Below, one piece after another: positions 5,063 to 6,294 of a DNA stretch of 6,294 nt (within the stretch, counting starts at the first letter, position 1; the number at the start of each line of letters is the position of its first letter). Origin of the DNA: 2-02-FULL-38-15 sp964645555 (GTDB lineage: Bacteria > Patescibacteriota > Microgenomatia > Daviesbacterales > UBA10151). Both the position numbers and the translations under genes were made by a program. The notes under the pieces were generated by a model. The model was not told the DNA's origin, did no database searches, and saw only the letters and a program-made list of their open reading frames with translations. The DNA lies in assembly GCA_964645555.1 (NCBI GenBank), contig CAZYBP010000052.1, forward strand, positions 1 through 6,294, written 5' to 3'.

Positions 5063-5506
5063 CTAAAGAAATCTTTCAAGTTTTAGGAAATTAAACATCT
5101 GCATAGCCGTTTCTTTTCCTTCAATCCTTCTCATGATCTCCCTGCTTTGTGCTTGTGATAGGATATTTAAGCTTCCTTCCCACAGAACTTCTCTGTCAAT
5201 GATAGCCAACTTTCTGTGATGATTGCCCATACAAAGCAGCACCTGAATACCCATAATTTCACACCAATTGATTACTTCCTCGGATTGTGGTTCCATGAAT
5301 TCATCATGTTCCTTAGGATCACGGGTAATAATATAGATTTTAACTCCTCTTTTAAGTAATTTTCTAAAAATGCGATCAAACGTTCTCATTCTTTGATTGG
5401 TAACAAAGGGGGATTCAATGATTACTTCATCACGGCATTTTTCCAGATCTTCCAAGAACGTTTGATAAAAAGTTCTTTCATCAAAGAGTTTAGAGAAAAA
5501 TGTCAT
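5063..5506 (-). CDS. Phospholipase D-like protein with a single HKD motif
   Basis: The 147-residue product belongs to the PLD superfamily of nucleases and phosphodiesterases. The catalytic motif H97-x-K99-x4-D104 (HRKLAIID) is intact and followed by the usual G111-S-L-N114 and a downstream Glu (SQAQSREIMRR, E123). Earlier segments fit the fold: VIIESPFVTNQRM (28-40) and GVKIYIITRD (54-63). Proteins with one HKD motif normally dimerise to build one active site, as in bacterial Nuc endonucleases, or form the PLD part of larger DNA-processing enzymes. No signal peptide is seen, so a cytoplasmic nucleic-acid substrate is more likely than lipid. The ATG at 5506 overlaps the stop of the upstream ORF (ATGA) and has GGAGG at 5518-5514, which indicates translational coupling. 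Confidence 0.85.
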   Translation of the reverse strand: MTFFSKLFDERTFYQTFLEDLEKCRDEVIIESPFVTNQRMRTFDRIFRKLLKRGVKIYIITRDPKEHDEFMEPQSEEVINWCEIMGIQVLLCMGNHHRKLAIIDREVLWEGSLNILSQAQSREIMRRIEGKETAMQMFNFLKLERFL

Positions 5507-5694
5507 GAATTTTCCTCCCCGTTTTGATATACTTGCCTAAGACGCTCGAGCCAGGCTAAAGTTGGTTCAAACTGACAGTCACTCGGGTCACCAAATGGTT
5601 GTAAAACAGATTGGGTATTAGGTTGATATAACGGGCTAAATTGATAAACAGTTGCGGAATAGATTAAAAATGCTACTATAAAAATATGAACCAA
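5503..5694 (-). CDS. Short hypothetical ORF upstream of the PLD-like gene
   Basis: The C-terminal half (FEPTLAWLERLRQVYQNGEE) looks like real coding sequence, and its stop overlaps the PLD-like start, as in a two-gene operon. The N-terminus is doubtful: the only standard start is TTG 5694, with no Shine-Dalgarno, and it would overlap by nine bases the divergent gene that begins at 5686. The gene may use a non-standard start, or may be a 5'-truncated remnant. Function unknown. Confidence 0.4.
   Translation of the reverse strand: MVHIFIVAFLIYSATVYQFSPLYQPNTQSVLQPFGDPSDCQFEPTLAWLERLRQVYQNGEENS
5674..5682 (+). promoter_or_regulatory. Putative -10 element directly before the membrane protein ATG
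   Basis: TACTATAAA lies three bases before the ATG at 5686, resembling the CTATACTATAAA ahead of the XRE gene. With TACTAT as the -10, initiation would be at or very near the ATG, giving a leaderless mRNA. The -35 (TTGCGG, 5652-5657) is weak. Confidence 0.3.
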
Positions 5695-6246
5695 AAAGGT
5701 TTGTCGTCCGTATTAATTATTATTTTGGTAATTGTTTCACTATTTGCCATAGGACAAGTTATTTATTCATTGAATTTGATCCAGGTTAAGCCGTCAGAAG
5801 TTAGGAAAGAAGATATTAGGATTAATAATCAGAATGAGAATTTGAGCTGTAAAACCCCTGTAGGTTTTTCATTAGACTATCCAAAAGAGGCTACTGTGAG
5901 TACTACCCAATTTGGGAATCCAGATTCACCAGATAAAAATACCTTTTGTTTTTACACGCTGGAAACTAAAAACGGATCTATTAGTATTGCTCCAACTGGA
6001 AAATACAGCGATAGACCTGCTTATGGAGCAGGAGCTTCTGGAAAACTCACCAAACAACCATACAAAGTAAAGATTGCCAACATTGAGGTTACTGGTGAAG
6101 CTGTATCAGACAAGAATCAATTAGAAGCTGGATATACTTATGACCCGCTTAAATCTTATGATTATGATTTTTTTATCACTTTTAAGAATAAGGGAGGTCA
6201 GGAAGAAATTGCAAAAATTCTACAAACATTTAAATCTTCAACATAG
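5686..6246 (+). CDS. Membrane-anchored protein of unknown function
   Basis: The 186-residue product has a single N-terminal membrane anchor (about residues 6-28: LSSVLIIILVIVSLF and following) after a short MNQKG head, with no signal peptidase site that I can see. The remaining roughly 150 residues would face outward. They include FSLDYPKEATV (61-71), a pair of cysteines (C55 and C88) that could form a disulfide, and a C-terminal EIAKILQTFK. The pattern (YP motif early, ILxTFK at the end) recalls small extracytoplasmic proteins common in CPR genomes and loosely PsbP-like folds, but I cannot assign a function. The start has no Shine-Dalgarno. It is divergent from the PLD-like operon. Confidence 0.75.
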   Translation: MNQKGLSSVLIIILVIVSLFAIGQVIYSLNLIQVKPSEVRKEDIRINNQNENLSCKTPVGFSLDYPKEATVSTTQFGNPDSPDKNTFCFYTLETKNGSISIAPTGKYSDRPAYGAGASGKLTKQPYKVKIANIEVTGEAVSDKNQLEAGYTYDPLKSYDYDFFITFKNKGGQEEIAKILQTFKSST

Positions 6247-6256
6247 ATTCCTAATT

Positions 6257-6294
6257 GGTAAAGTCGTGTTATTAGTACAAAATCATTTATGGTG
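6257..6294 (-). rRNA. Possible 3' end of a 23S rRNA gene (partial)
   Basis: On the minus strand the final bases read GTACTAATAACACGACTTTA. This resembles the conserved 23S 3' terminus (GTACTAATxxxxxxxxGxCTTAACC). Only about 38 bases are in view, so this is a low-confidence call from memory of the rRNA consensus. Confidence 0.35.

Noticed and set aside
5041..5079. Upstream ATG at 5079 for the 74-residue gene
   Set aside because: It would overlap the PLD-like gene and has no ribosome binding site, while ATG 5040 has an excellent one.
1..6294. CRISPR array, tRNA genes or insertion sequences
   Set aside because: I saw no regularly spaced direct repeats, cloverleaf-like segments with T-loop consensus, or transposase motifs on either strand.

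Overview
The window carries most of a diversity-generating retroelement (DGR), followed by two small pilin genes and a set of short accessory genes. The organism is most likely a Candidate Phyla Radiation (Patescibacteria) bacterium, perhaps of the Microgenomates group. The reasons are the low-GC sequence, the standard genetic code (TGA used as stop), tandem short 'GGYxYITxSGxPESL' T4SS-type pilins, a DGR target of the type common in this group, and few Shine-Dalgarno sites. The lineage is inferred from family resemblance only.

Left part (1-3436), the DGR. The minus strand carries, in reading order, a 728-residue target protein (3436-1250) with a variable repeat (VR, 1443-1310) near its C-terminus, a non-coding template repeat (TR, 937-804), a rho-independent terminator (792-743), and the N-terminal 138 residues of a DGR reverse transcriptase (416-1), cut by the window edge. 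An Avd-type accessory gene lies between TR and the reverse transcriptase on the opposite strand (442-801). TR and VR align without gaps over 134 bp. By hand count they differ at 20 positions, and every one is an adenine in the coding strand of TR. This is the signature of adenine-specific mutagenic homing. In this system the TR RNA is copied by the reverse transcriptase with Avd, adenines are misread, and the cDNA replaces VR. A (TC)8 tract sits where the reverse transcriptase and avd reading frames begin and overlap divergently.

Middle (3437-4393). A divergent intergenic region holds a promoter for the target gene and another for the pilins, with a terminator-like leader hairpin before the first pilin. 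Two VirB2/TrbC-like pilins follow. The first is crossed by a 10-N assembly gap of the wrong length, so its signal peptide and mature part appear in different frames.

Right part (4394-6294). A truncated type I restriction HsdR start (minus strand) abuts the second pilin. Next come a 70-residue XRE-type regulator, a convergent minus-strand set (short hypothetical, single-HKD phospholipase D-like protein, 74-residue hypothetical), and a plus-strand membrane-anchored protein. The last bases resemble the 3' end of a 23S rRNA gene on the minus strand, at low confidence.
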